Source: an uncultured Clostridia bacterium | GTDB lineage: Bacteria; Bacillota; Clostridia; TANB77; CAG-508 | Direction: 5' to 3' | DNA: 7,035 nt | Assembly (NCBI GenBank): GCA_947627785.1 | Contig: CANQXC010000044.1 | Span: 1-7,035 of the forward strand | Translations under genes and position numbers: made by a program | The notes under the pieces: model-generated | Told to the model about the DNA's origin: nothing | Database searches by the model: none | What the model saw: the letters and a program-made list of their open reading frames with translations, nothing else | Shown: in pieces, positions 1-6,352 of the stretch | Position numbering within the stretch: position 1 is the first letter of the stretch | Layout: every line of letters begins with the position of its first letter

Positions 1-202
1 AACTAAATATTATTATGAGGAGAATTTAACAGGTGCAGTTGCAATTGTTATAGGAAATGAAGGAGAGGGAATGTCAAGACTAGTAAAAGAAAATTGTGAT
101 GTATTGTTAAAGATACCAATGAAGGGCAGTATAACTTCATTAAATGCTTCTGTATCTGCTGGAATTGTTATGTATGAAGCAGTAAAACAGAGAATGTGTT
201 AA
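1..202 (+). CDS. rlmB: RlmB-type 23S rRNA (guanosine-2'-O)-methyltransferase, C-terminal end (partial)
   Basis: Partial gene: the window opens inside it, the reading frame starts at base 2, and the TAA stop is at 200-202, leaving 66 codons. The protein is the C-terminal part of a SpoU/TrmH (SPOUT) methyltransferase, which transfers a methyl group from S-adenosylmethionine to a ribose 2'-OH in 23S rRNA in the cytosol. Two hallmark motifs are visible: IGNEGEGMS (motif 2) and IPMKGSITSLNASVSAGI (motif 3). Both form the trefoil knot that holds the cofactor. The end, MYEAVKQRMC, is where RlmB homologues normally stop, so the gene does not look truncated at its 3' end. The substrate-recognition N-terminus lies outside the window, so a different SpoU-family member remains possible. 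In many Bacillota rlmB is followed by yacP/rae1; here it is followed by a palindrome and a surface operon. Confidence 0.85.
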   Translation, partial: TKYYYEENLTGAVAIVIGNEGEGMSRLVKENCDVLLKIPMKGSITSLNASVSAGIVMYEAVKQRMC

Positions 203-211
203 AAATTTAAA

Positions 212-429
212 AGAATATATATAAGGAAATCATATAAAGATAAAAATTCTGAAAGCGAAGTGGTTCTAATGTAATGAGCAAGAAATTCTAAATAGATTTT
301 TTGGAAATAGTTCAAATTTACTTTGAAAGGGTGCCAAAAAAGATATATAGAATTTCTGCGAAATGGAATTAGACAAACAAGCTAAAGAATTTTTATTTTA
401 TATGCTTTCCTTCTTTTAGTTTATATTCT
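212..429. repeat. Long imperfect inverted repeat (MITE-like or structured-RNA candidate)
   Basis: A 218-bp interrupted palindrome centred near 319 and starting 10 bp after the rlmB stop. Matching blocks in order are 212-219/422-429 (8 bp), 223-229/406-412 (7), 231-238/397-404 (8), 240-250/386-396 (11), 254-256/381-383 (3), 265-270/368-373 (6), 274-275/363-364 (2), 278-279/358-359 (2), 281-290/348-357 (10), 292-294/344-346 (3), 297-304/334-341 (8) and 311-316/322-327 (6). Together they give about 74 bp. The arms hold near-constant register with only 1-2 nt slips, apart from a 3-versus-9 nt internal loop between the two outermost blocks. The pairing includes non-trivial blocks such as CATATAAA, TCTAAT, AGAAATTCTA and TTTTTTGG, so AT-richness alone is a poor explanation. 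No coding frame is apparent. It could be a non-autonomous transposon or a structured RNA; no transposase or target-site duplication is identifiable. In the rest of the 203-548 gap, 430-484 is T-rich and shows nothing I can call. Confidence 0.7.
281..357 (+). other. Central 77-nt hairpin of the long palindrome
   Basis: This is the best-paired part of the inverted repeat. AGAAATTCTA (281-290) pairs with TAGAATTTCT (348-357). After one A/A mismatch and three further pairs comes a GA/GA mismatch (295-296 against 342-343). TTTTTTGG (297-304) then pairs with CCAAAAAA (334-341), and an apical stem TTCAAA/TTTGAA (311-316/322-327) closes a TTTAC loop. Read as + strand RNA, the mismatch would be a tandem G-A of the sheared type, which is a stabilising element; on the other strand it would be C/U mismatches. 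That gives weak support to a + sense transcript, probably as the 3' extension of the rlmB mRNA. No U-run follows, so it is not a standard intrinsic terminator. Confidence 0.5.
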
Positions 430-484
430 AAAAGCAGATTTAAAACATTGTTACAAATTTCCTCAATTTTTTTTCTTAATTTTA

Positions 485-513
485 TTGACTTGTATTTTTC
501 AATATTATATACT
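485..513 (+). promoter_or_regulatory. Sigma-A promoter of the surface operon
   Basis: TTGACT (-35, 485-490) and TATACT (-10, 508-513) are separated by exactly 17 bp; each box differs from consensus by one base. A start near 520 would give a leader of about 29 nt before the ATG at 549, too short for a riboswitch. The T-rich run just upstream (467-500) is typical of strong promoters in AT-rich Bacillota. No operator repeat is recognisable around it. Confidence 0.8.
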
Positions 514-533
514 ATATTCAGTGAAAATTTTAC

Positions 534-548
534 AAAGGATATAGGGGG
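534..548 (+). promoter_or_regulatory. Ribosome binding site deciding the start of the glucosaminidase gene
   Basis: AAAGGA at 534-539 lies 9 nt before ATG 549, a normal spacing. A second purine block, AGGGGG (543-548), directly abuts that ATG. It could only serve the in-frame ATG at 564, where its spacing would be 15 nt. The start at 549 is therefore preferred. The alternative would shorten the protein by five residues without touching the membrane segment. Confidence 0.6.
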
Positions 549-2444
549 ATGAATGTTGAAAAAATGAAAAAAGTCAGAAGAATTGTTGCTTTAATTCTAA
601 TTTTTGTCATAATCTCATATTGTTTGTTAACAACGATAATTATAAAAAACAAAGTTGAAGCAAGAGAAAGAACTGAAGATTTATCAAGATTAGCATATTA
701 TCCAGAATATTATACGTTAATTCAAGAATTAAAAACATCACATCCAAATTGGACATTTACACTTTTATATACAGGTCTAGATTGGAAAGATGTAATAGAT
801 AATGAAACAACAGCATTACATACAAGAAGTTTAGTACATAACAGCTTATTGGAAGGCAATAAAGAAGCTTGGCTTTGTCCAGTATGTGGCTGGACACCAA
901 GAGATAATGGTTCATGGTATTGTGCTTCAAATGCAACTGTATCATATTATATGGATCCAAGGAATTGGCTAAATGAAACTTATATTTTTGCATTTGAAAC
1001 GCTATCTTTCAATAGTAATGTACATACAGTAGAGGGTGTACAAGCAATACTTTCTGGAACATTTATGGATAAGCCAACAATTGAATATATAGATGTAAAT
1101 GGAAATTCTCAAGTAATAAATAAGTCATATGCACAAGTAATATATGAAGCAGGACAAAATAATAACGTAAGCCCATATCATTTAGCTGCAAGGGTTAGAC
1201 AAGAACAAGGAAATGGAACAAGTAGTTTAATTTCAGGAACCTGTGAACCATATGTTGGATACTATAATTATTTTAATATTGGTGCTAGTGGAAATTCAAC
1301 AGCAGAAATAATAGAAAATGGTTTAGCACGAGCAAAGGATAGTGGATGGAGCACGCCAGAACTTGCAATAAATGGTGGTGCAGAATTTTTAAAAGGCGGA
1401 TATATAGGAAATTATCAAGACACATTATATTTGCAAAAATATCATGTAGATAGTGCAAGCAAATATTATTTATATGGTCACCAATATCAACAAAATGTAT
1501 CAGCACCATATACAGAGAGTTTAGATGTTTATGATGCTTATGAAGAATTAGGTATTTTAGATAGTAATTTTAACTTTATAATACCAATATATGAAAATAT
1601 GCCAGCAATTCCTCAAGATAGACCAGGAAGGACAGTTACTGCAGTTACAGAAAATGTATTTGTTGATACTCAAACAACAGATTTAAGTATACGTAGTGGT
1701 CCTTCCACAGCATATTCTATAAAAGCTAAGCTTCCTAAGGGAACAACATTGGTAAGAATTGAAAGAGCAAATGAAATTACGGATGGATATTATTGGGATA
1801 GAGTAGTTTATAATTCAGGAAACCAAATAATAATAGGGTATGCAGCAAGGGATTATTTGGGTGATATGCCTACAACGGATGTTGTAAATGAAATTAGAAC
1901 AGTATCTGTAATGTGTAATTTAAGAAATGGACCTTCAACAACAAATACTAAAATAAAGCAGGTTTTACAGCAAGGAACACAAGTAACAGTAATAGATAAA
2001 ATACTATATCCAGTATATGGACATACATGGTATAGAGTAAAATTAGCTGATGGAACACAAGGCTATGTATCAGCAACATATTTAGCATCAGAACCAGTTG
2101 TAGTTGAAAAATATAAAATAGATGGAGAAAGTTTAAAAATAATACCAGATACGCAAATAAGTGAAATAGAAGGAGCAGTATTAGAAGGAGTTTTATTTGG
2201 AACAGGAGCAAAAGTAACATTAAATGGAATTACATATACAGTTACAATGCTTGGAGATATAAGTGGAGATGGAGCTATAACACCATCAGATTATGTAAAA
2301 ATAAAAAACAATATAATGGGAACTACGATATTAGAAGCAGAATATAAAGAGGCTGCAGATGTAAATGGAGATGGAAACATAACTCCAGCAGATTATGTAA
2401 AAGTTAAAAATCACATTATGAATGTAAGCAGAATTTCTCTTTAA
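549..2444 (+). CDS. Exported endo-beta-N-acetylglucosaminidase with two SH3 domains and a C-terminal dockerin
   Basis: This 631-residue cell-wall hydrolase is predicted to cut the glycan strands of peptidoglycan outside the membrane. A basic N-terminus and hydrophobic segment (about residues 11-33) act as signal peptide or anchor. The glucosaminidase region (about 55-340) shows MDPRNW (135-140), AARVRQEQG with the likely catalytic Glu219, YYNYFNIGASG (238-248) and QDTLYLQKYHV (290-300), all typical of the LytB/LytD-like clostridial family. Two bacterial SH3 domains follow (about 363-438 and 450-514), each with the L-R-x-GPST signature, and probably bind the wall. The C-terminus carries two calcium-loop repeats, DISGDGAITPSD (570-581) and DVNGDGNITPAD (604-615), each followed by a YVK-x-K-N helix: a type I dockerin pair. 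An unusual CPVC (110-113) plus Cys125 lies inside the catalytic region. It is the first gene of a two-gene operon. The family call is firm; the exact bond cleaved is inferred. Confidence 0.9.
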   Translation: MNVEKMKKVRRIVALILIFVIISYCLLTTIIIKNKVEARERTEDLSRLAYYPEYYTLIQELKTSHPNWTFTLLYTGLDWKDVIDNETTALHTRSLVHNSLLEGNKEAWLCPVCGWTPRDNGSWYCASNATVSYYMDPRNWLNETYIFAFETLSFNSNVHTVEGVQAILSGTFMDKPTIEYIDVNGNSQVINKSYAQVIYEAGQNNNVSPYHLAARVRQEQGNGTSSLISGTCEPYVGYYNYFNIGASGNSTAEIIENGLARAKDSGWSTPELAINGGAEFLKGGYIGNYQDTLYLQKYHVDSASKYYLYGHQYQQNVSAPYTESLDVYDAYEELGILDSNFNFIIPIYENMPAIPQDRPGRTVTAVTENVFVDTQTTDLSIRSGPSTAYSIKAKLPKGTTLVRIERANEITDGYYWDRVVYNSGNQIIIGYAARDYLGDMPTTDVVNEIRTVSVMCNLRNGPSTTNTKIKQVLQQGTQVTVIDKILYPVYGHTWYRVKLADGTQGYVSATYLASEPVVVEKYKIDGESLKIIPDTQISEIEGAVLEGVLFGTGAKVTLNGITYTVTMLGDISGDGAITPSDYVKIKNNIMGTTILEAEYKEAADVNGDGNITPADYVKVKNHIMNVSRISL

Positions 2445-2496
2445 AAACCAAATAGGATAATTATACATTATTACAAAATAGGAGGACAAAAGAAAA

Positions 2497-4122
2497 ATGA
2501 ATAAAAAAATTTTTAAGGTATTTATAATTATTGCTATAATCATAGCAACAATGATATTATTTACTACAATTTCACATGCATCTTCGTTAAGTATTAGTAC
2601 ATCAAAATCCACAGTCGAACCAGGAGAAGTATTTATAGTTACGGTTACATTAAATGGAGGAGCAGGACAAATAAGTGCTACAACATCAAATGGTTCCGGT
2701 TCTGGTTCAGACTGGTTAGATAATAGTTCATTTAGTTTTAGTTGTACAGCAGGAAGCTCAGGTACTGTTTCAATATATGCATCAGGGTTAGCTGCAGATT
2801 ACACGACCGAAATGGATGAAAGCGTAAGTGCTTCAAAGAGTGTATCTATTGTGGTACCAGTACAACAACCACCAGCAAGTTCTGGAACAACCTCTGGTAA
2901 TGGAAATTCTAGTAGTGGAAATAGTAAACCTACAACTACACCAAGTACTAACACAACAAAACCATCTACTACTAATAATACTCCTAAAAAATCAAATAAT
3001 TCAAAACTTAGTAATTTAACAATTACAGAAGGAGTGTTAACACCAGAATTTAATGCAGGTGTTAAAGAATACGCAATAAGTGTACCAAATGAAATTACTA
3101 AATTAAATATTACAGCGACACCAGAGGATTCAAAAGCAACAGTAGTTATATCAGGGAATGAAGAACTTCAAATAGGGGAAAACAATATAGAAATAACGGT
3201 AACAGCAGAAGATGGTAGTAAATCTATATATAAAATATTAGCAACAAGAAATCAACCAGAATTAAGTTTACAAACATTAGCAGTATCATACATAGATGAA
3301 AATGGAGAAAAAGTAATATTAGAACTAACACCAGCATTTGTTTCAAATATATATGAATATAATATAGATAAACATATTCCAGCATTTATTGATAAACTAG
3401 AAATAGAAGCATTAGCGAATAGAGAGAATGCCAATGTAGAAATAAGTGGAAATGAAGGACTTAAGGCAGGACAAAACGAAATAATAATAAAGACTACTTT
3501 AACAAATGAAGAAGGTTTAGAAGAACAGAAAACATACAAAATAATCGTAATTAGAGAAGAAGAAAAGGTATTTGTTCCATTAACTCCAATACAAAAACTC
3601 ACAAACTGGTTTTCTGGAATTGGTTCTTCATTAAAAACATGGGGAGTAGCAAACTTTACTAAGATAATTACAGGAATGTTAGCAGTAGCAACAGCAACAT
3701 TTGCTGGTTTAACAGTATATTTTGTGCATGATTATAAAAATTATAAAAGTTTAGTAGCAAAACTTGCGGAATTCAATAAAGCTAACTTAATGGAAAGGGC
3801 AAATGGAGCATTAGTGGTAGAAAACCAAGCAGCAGATTTAGATATAATACAACCAGAAAATGAAATAGAAGAAGAAATAGCCCAAAAAAATTCAATAGAG
3901 ATAAACAGTACTTTAAATCAAGATGATATGAACAGTAGCACAATGAATACAGATAATATAATGGAACAAGAAGATACTATAGAATCTGAAAATATATATT
4001 TTGAAACAGGAAAAGAAAGCAATGAACCTAAATCTAGTATAGCGGAGAAATGGGATGAATTCTTAGATGTACCACAAGAAGAAATAAAAACGAAGAAAAA
4101 TAAAGGAAAACGATTTAAATAA
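2497..4122 (+). CDS. Membrane-anchored surface protein with Ig-like and two cadherin-like beta-sandwich domains
   Basis: This 541-residue protein has no recognisable enzyme motif. In order it shows a signal peptide (1-28, cleavage likely after SHA); an Ig-like beta domain with the VEPGEVFIVTV motif (about 29-121); a Ser/Thr/Asn/Pro-rich flexible linker (122-169); and two cadherin-like beta-sandwich domains (about 170-251 and 257-353). Each of the last two has an ISGNE-L--G-N-I strand pair and ends in YKI--(T/I)R. A probable amphipathic stretch (363-386) and one transmembrane segment (about 387-410) come next. The final 130 residues should be cytoplasmic: charged, Asn/Glu-rich, ending in a Lys-rich tail (531-541). 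The start has AGGAGG at 2480-2485, 11 nt upstream. It lies 52 bp after the glucosaminidase gene with no terminator between, so the two are probably co-expressed. A role in adhesion, wall spacing or anchoring its partner is inference only. Confidence 0.85.
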   Translation: MNKKIFKVFIIIAIIIATMILFTTISHASSLSISTSKSTVEPGEVFIVTVTLNGGAGQISATTSNGSGSGSDWLDNSSFSFSCTAGSSGTVSIYASGLAADYTTEMDESVSASKSVSIVVPVQQPPASSGTTSGNGNSSSGNSKPTTTPSTNTTKPSTTNNTPKKSNNSKLSNLTITEGVLTPEFNAGVKEYAISVPNEITKLNITATPEDSKATVVISGNEELQIGENNIEITVTAEDGSKSIYKILATRNQPELSLQTLAVSYIDENGEKVILELTPAFVSNIYEYNIDKHIPAFIDKLEIEALANRENANVEISGNEGLKAGQNEIIIKTTLTNEEGLEEQKTYKIIVIREEEKVFVPLTPIQKLTNWFSGIGSSLKTWGVANFTKIITGMLAVATATFAGLTVYFVHDYKNYKSLVAKLAEFNKANLMERANGALVVENQAADLDIIQPENEIEEEIAQKNSIEINSTLNQDDMNSSTMNTDNIMEQEDTIESENIYFETGKESNEPKSSIAEKWDEFLDVPQEEIKTKKNKGKRFK

Positions 4123-4149
4123 AAATTAAAAATATTTGTTTTACAGAAA

Positions 4150-4185
4150 AAAAACAAGCATATCAAGAATGGTATGCTTGTTTTT
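4150..4185 (+). terminator. Intrinsic terminator of the surface operon
   Basis: Fifteen paired positions, 4150-4164 with 4171-4185, enclose an AAGAAT loop. The core is CAAGCATA/TATGCTTG. An upstream A-run and the downstream TTTTT flank the core, so the helix could also terminate transcription coming from the opposite strand. It starts 28 bp after the stop of the cadherin-like gene and ends 18 bp before the next promoter, separating the surface operon from fbp. Confidence 0.9.
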
Positions 4186-4203
4186 GACGTAGTTACCATG
4201 AAC

Positions 4204-4233
4204 TTTACAACATATATTTAGTAATGATATAAT
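4204..4233 (+). promoter_or_regulatory. Sigma-A promoter of fbp with extended -10
   Basis: TTTACA (4204-4209) and a perfect TATAAT (4228-4233) are 18 bp apart. A TG one base before the -10 (4225-4226) gives the extended TGnTATAAT form, which can offset the longer spacer. Transcription would begin near 4240, giving a leader of about 104 nt before fbp. That leader is very AT-rich and shows only weak stems, with no riboswitch class I recognise. The fbp ribosome site is AAAGGA at 4327-4332, 11 nt from the ATG. Confidence 0.75.
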
Positions 4234-4343
4234 TTATAAGTACCTATAAAAAAATGTATAGAATTTACATTTATTTTTAAGTATTTAAAGTGTAAAATAA
4301 GTTTGATTATATTAAGCAAGACAAAGAAAGGAATGAATTTAGT

Positions 4344-6305
4344 ATGGAGATAAATAAAGAACAATTTTTAAAAGTTTTAAATAAGCAATATCCAAATATT
4401 GAGAAGGTTTCTGAAGAAATAATAAACTTGCAAGCTATTCTTAATTTACCAAAAGGAACAGAATTATTTTTAAGTGATATTCATGGAGAATATGGCTCTT
4501 TTTCACATATATTAAATAATGGATCTGGAATTATAAGAAGTAAAATAGAACATATATTTAAAAATCAAATAACAGAACATGAAAGACGTGCACTTGCAAC
4601 CCTAATATATTATCCAGAAGAAAAGTTAAATATGGTTAAATCTCAAGTAGAGGACTTAAAGGAATGGTATAGTATAACTTTATATAGACTTACAGAAGTT
4701 GCGGTTGAAGTAAGTTCAAAATACACAAGGTCTAAAGTTAGAAAAGCAATGCCTAAAGGTTTTGATTATATTATTGATGAATTATTGCACTTACAAGGTT
4801 CAGGTCCTGACAAAGAAAAATACTATAAACAAATAATAAATTCTATAATAGAATTAGATAGAGCAGATGAATTTATAGTTGCAATATCAAACTTAATAAA
4901 AAGAATGGCAATAGACCATTTACATGTTGTAGGAGATATATTTGATAGAGGCTCAGAAGCAAAAAAGGTATTAAATACTTTAATGAATTTCCATAGTATA
5001 GATATACAATGGGGTAATCATGATATTTTATGGATGGGAGCTGCATGTGGAAATGAGGCTTGTATTGCCAATGTTGTAAGAATCTGTAGTAGATACGATA
5101 ATACAGACACCTTAGAAGATGGATATGGAATAAATATAAGACCACTTGCTACATTTGCATTAGAAACATACAAAAATGACCCTTGTACAACATTTAAACC
5201 AAAAGTGTTTGATTATAAACGTTATTTAAAAAGAGATGAAGAAACAATAGCAAAAATACATAAAGCAATTTCAATAATTCAATTTAAAGTAGAAGGAGAA
5301 TTCATAAAAAGACATCCAGAATATAAAATGCAAGATAGATTATTATTAGAGCATATTGATTACGAAAAAGGTACTGTTGAAATAAATGGTAAGAATTATG
5401 TATTAAATGATAAAAATTTTCCAACAATAAATCCAAAGGACCCATATAAATTAACGGAAGAAGAAAGAGAAATAATGTATAGACTAAAAGAATCATTTAA
5501 GAATAGTGAAGCCTTGCAAAGACATTTAAGCTTTTTATATTCAAAGGGAAGTTTATACAAGTGTTTTAACTCTAATTTATTATTCCATGGATGCATTCCA
5601 ATGGATAAGAATGGTGAATTTTCAGAGATAGAAATATATGGAAATAAATTATCTGGAAAATCATATTTGGACTATATAGAAGGATTAATAAATAAAGCAT
5701 ATATGCAAAGAGAGATTCATAAAAAAGATAGAAATGCTTTAGATATAATGTGGTATTTATGGTGTGGAGCAAAATCTCCATTATTTGGAAAAGAAAAATC
5801 AGCAACATTTGAGAGATATTTTTTAAGTGATGAGGAAGTAAGAAAAGAGGTTAAAAATCCATATTATACATTAGTACAACAAGAAGAAATTTGTGATAAA
5901 ATATTTGAGGAATTTGGATTAGATAAAGAAACATCTCATATTATAAATGGACATATACCAGTAAAAGAAAAGGATGGAGAAAGTCCAATAAAAGCAAATG
6001 GAAAACTATTAGTAATAGATGGTGGATTTGCAAAAAGTTATAGACAAGAAACAGGAAGAGCAGGGTATACTTTAACATATAATTCATATGGATTAATATT
6101 AGCAGCAAATGAACCATTTGATTCAAAGATGAAAGCAATAAGAGAAGAACAAGATATTAAATATGATATCATGGTAAATGAAAAAAATACAGAAAGAAAA
6201 AGTGTTGCAGATACTGATGTTGGTAAAACTTTACAAAAAGAAATAGATGGTTTAAAAATGCTACTAGATGCATATAGAAGTGGAAAGATAAAGGAAATAA
6301 TATAG
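4344..6305 (+). CDS. fbp: Class III fructose-1,6-bisphosphatase
   Basis: A cytosolic gluconeogenic enzyme that hydrolyses fructose 1,6-bisphosphate to fructose 6-phosphate and phosphate. The 653 residues match the usual length of the Bacillota class III family (about 640-670), which is unrelated in sequence to class I/II enzymes. The metallophosphoesterase signatures appear in order: SDIHGEYGS (44-52, metal ligands Asp45 and His47), GDIFDRG (197-203, Asp198), GNHD (224-227), LLFHGCIP (412-419) and NGHIPV (535-540). Further family hallmarks are WYLWCGAKSPLFGK (470-483), VIDGGFAKSYRQETGRAGYT (557-576, substrate region) and VADTDVGK near the C-terminus. Family members in Bacillus are manganese-dependent, with regulation by phosphoenolpyruvate and AMP; whether that holds here is inferred. 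The gene has its own promoter and may be read through into clpB. All key residues are present and the frame is intact. Confidence 0.96.
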   Translation: MEINKEQFLKVLNKQYPNIEKVSEEIINLQAILNLPKGTELFLSDIHGEYGSFSHILNNGSGIIRSKIEHIFKNQITEHERRALATLIYYPEEKLNMVKSQVEDLKEWYSITLYRLTEVAVEVSSKYTRSKVRKAMPKGFDYIIDELLHLQGSGPDKEKYYKQIINSIIELDRADEFIVAISNLIKRMAIDHLHVVGDIFDRGSEAKKVLNTLMNFHSIDIQWGNHDILWMGAACGNEACIANVVRICSRYDNTDTLEDGYGINIRPLATFALETYKNDPCTTFKPKVFDYKRYLKRDEETIAKIHKAISIIQFKVEGEFIKRHPEYKMQDRLLLEHIDYEKGTVEINGKNYVLNDKNFPTINPKDPYKLTEEEREIMYRLKESFKNSEALQRHLSFLYSKGSLYKCFNSNLLFHGCIPMDKNGEFSEIEIYGNKLSGKSYLDYIEGLINKAYMQREIHKKDRNALDIMWYLWCGAKSPLFGKEKSATFERYFLSDEEVRKEVKNPYYTLVQQEEICDKIFEEFGLDKETSHIINGHIPVKEKDGESPIKANGKLLVIDGGFAKSYRQETGRAGYTLTYNSYGLILAANEPFDSKMKAIREEQDIKYDIMVNEKNTERKSVADTDVGKTLQKEIDGLKMLLDAYRSGKIKEII

Positions 6306-6352
6306 AATTGTAACTAATACTTATATATCGAAGAAAGGAAGTAAATTACTTT

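Noticed and set aside
447..474. Possible rlmB terminator at the T8 run (467-474)
   Set aside because: The only preceding stem is ATTG/CAAT (447-450 with 464-467), four pairs across a 13-nt loop. That is too weak to call.
2445..2496. Regulatory element between the two surface genes, based on a repeated AAATAGGA
   Set aside because: The second copy is part of the AGGAGG ribosome site and the first is a short AT-rich match. No hairpin or promoter of note.
2581..2859. Cohesin domain at the N-terminus of the cadherin-like protein
   Set aside because: The VEPGEVFIVTV stretch recalls cohesin strands, but the domain is only about 90 residues against about 140 for cohesins and is better described as a generic Ig-like fold. 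It is kept only as a speculative dockerin receptor.
3252..3602. Antisense open frame of 116 codons within the cadherin-like gene
   Set aside because: The translation is a hydrophobic, Ser/Phe/Ile-rich composition expected from the complement of A-rich codons. It has no motif and lies wholly inside a well-supported gene. The other minus-strand frames in the window have the same character.
4240..4343. Riboswitch or attenuator in the fbp leader
   Set aside because: The 104-nt leader is almost pure A/T with only short stems such as CTATA/TATAG, and has no conserved riboswitch core or second terminator.
4333..4353. Six-codon minimal reading frame overlapping the fbp start (ATG at 4333, TAA at 4351-4353)
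   Set aside because: It touches the AAAGGA site with no spacing, so ribosomes should start at ATG 4344 instead. Looks like chance.
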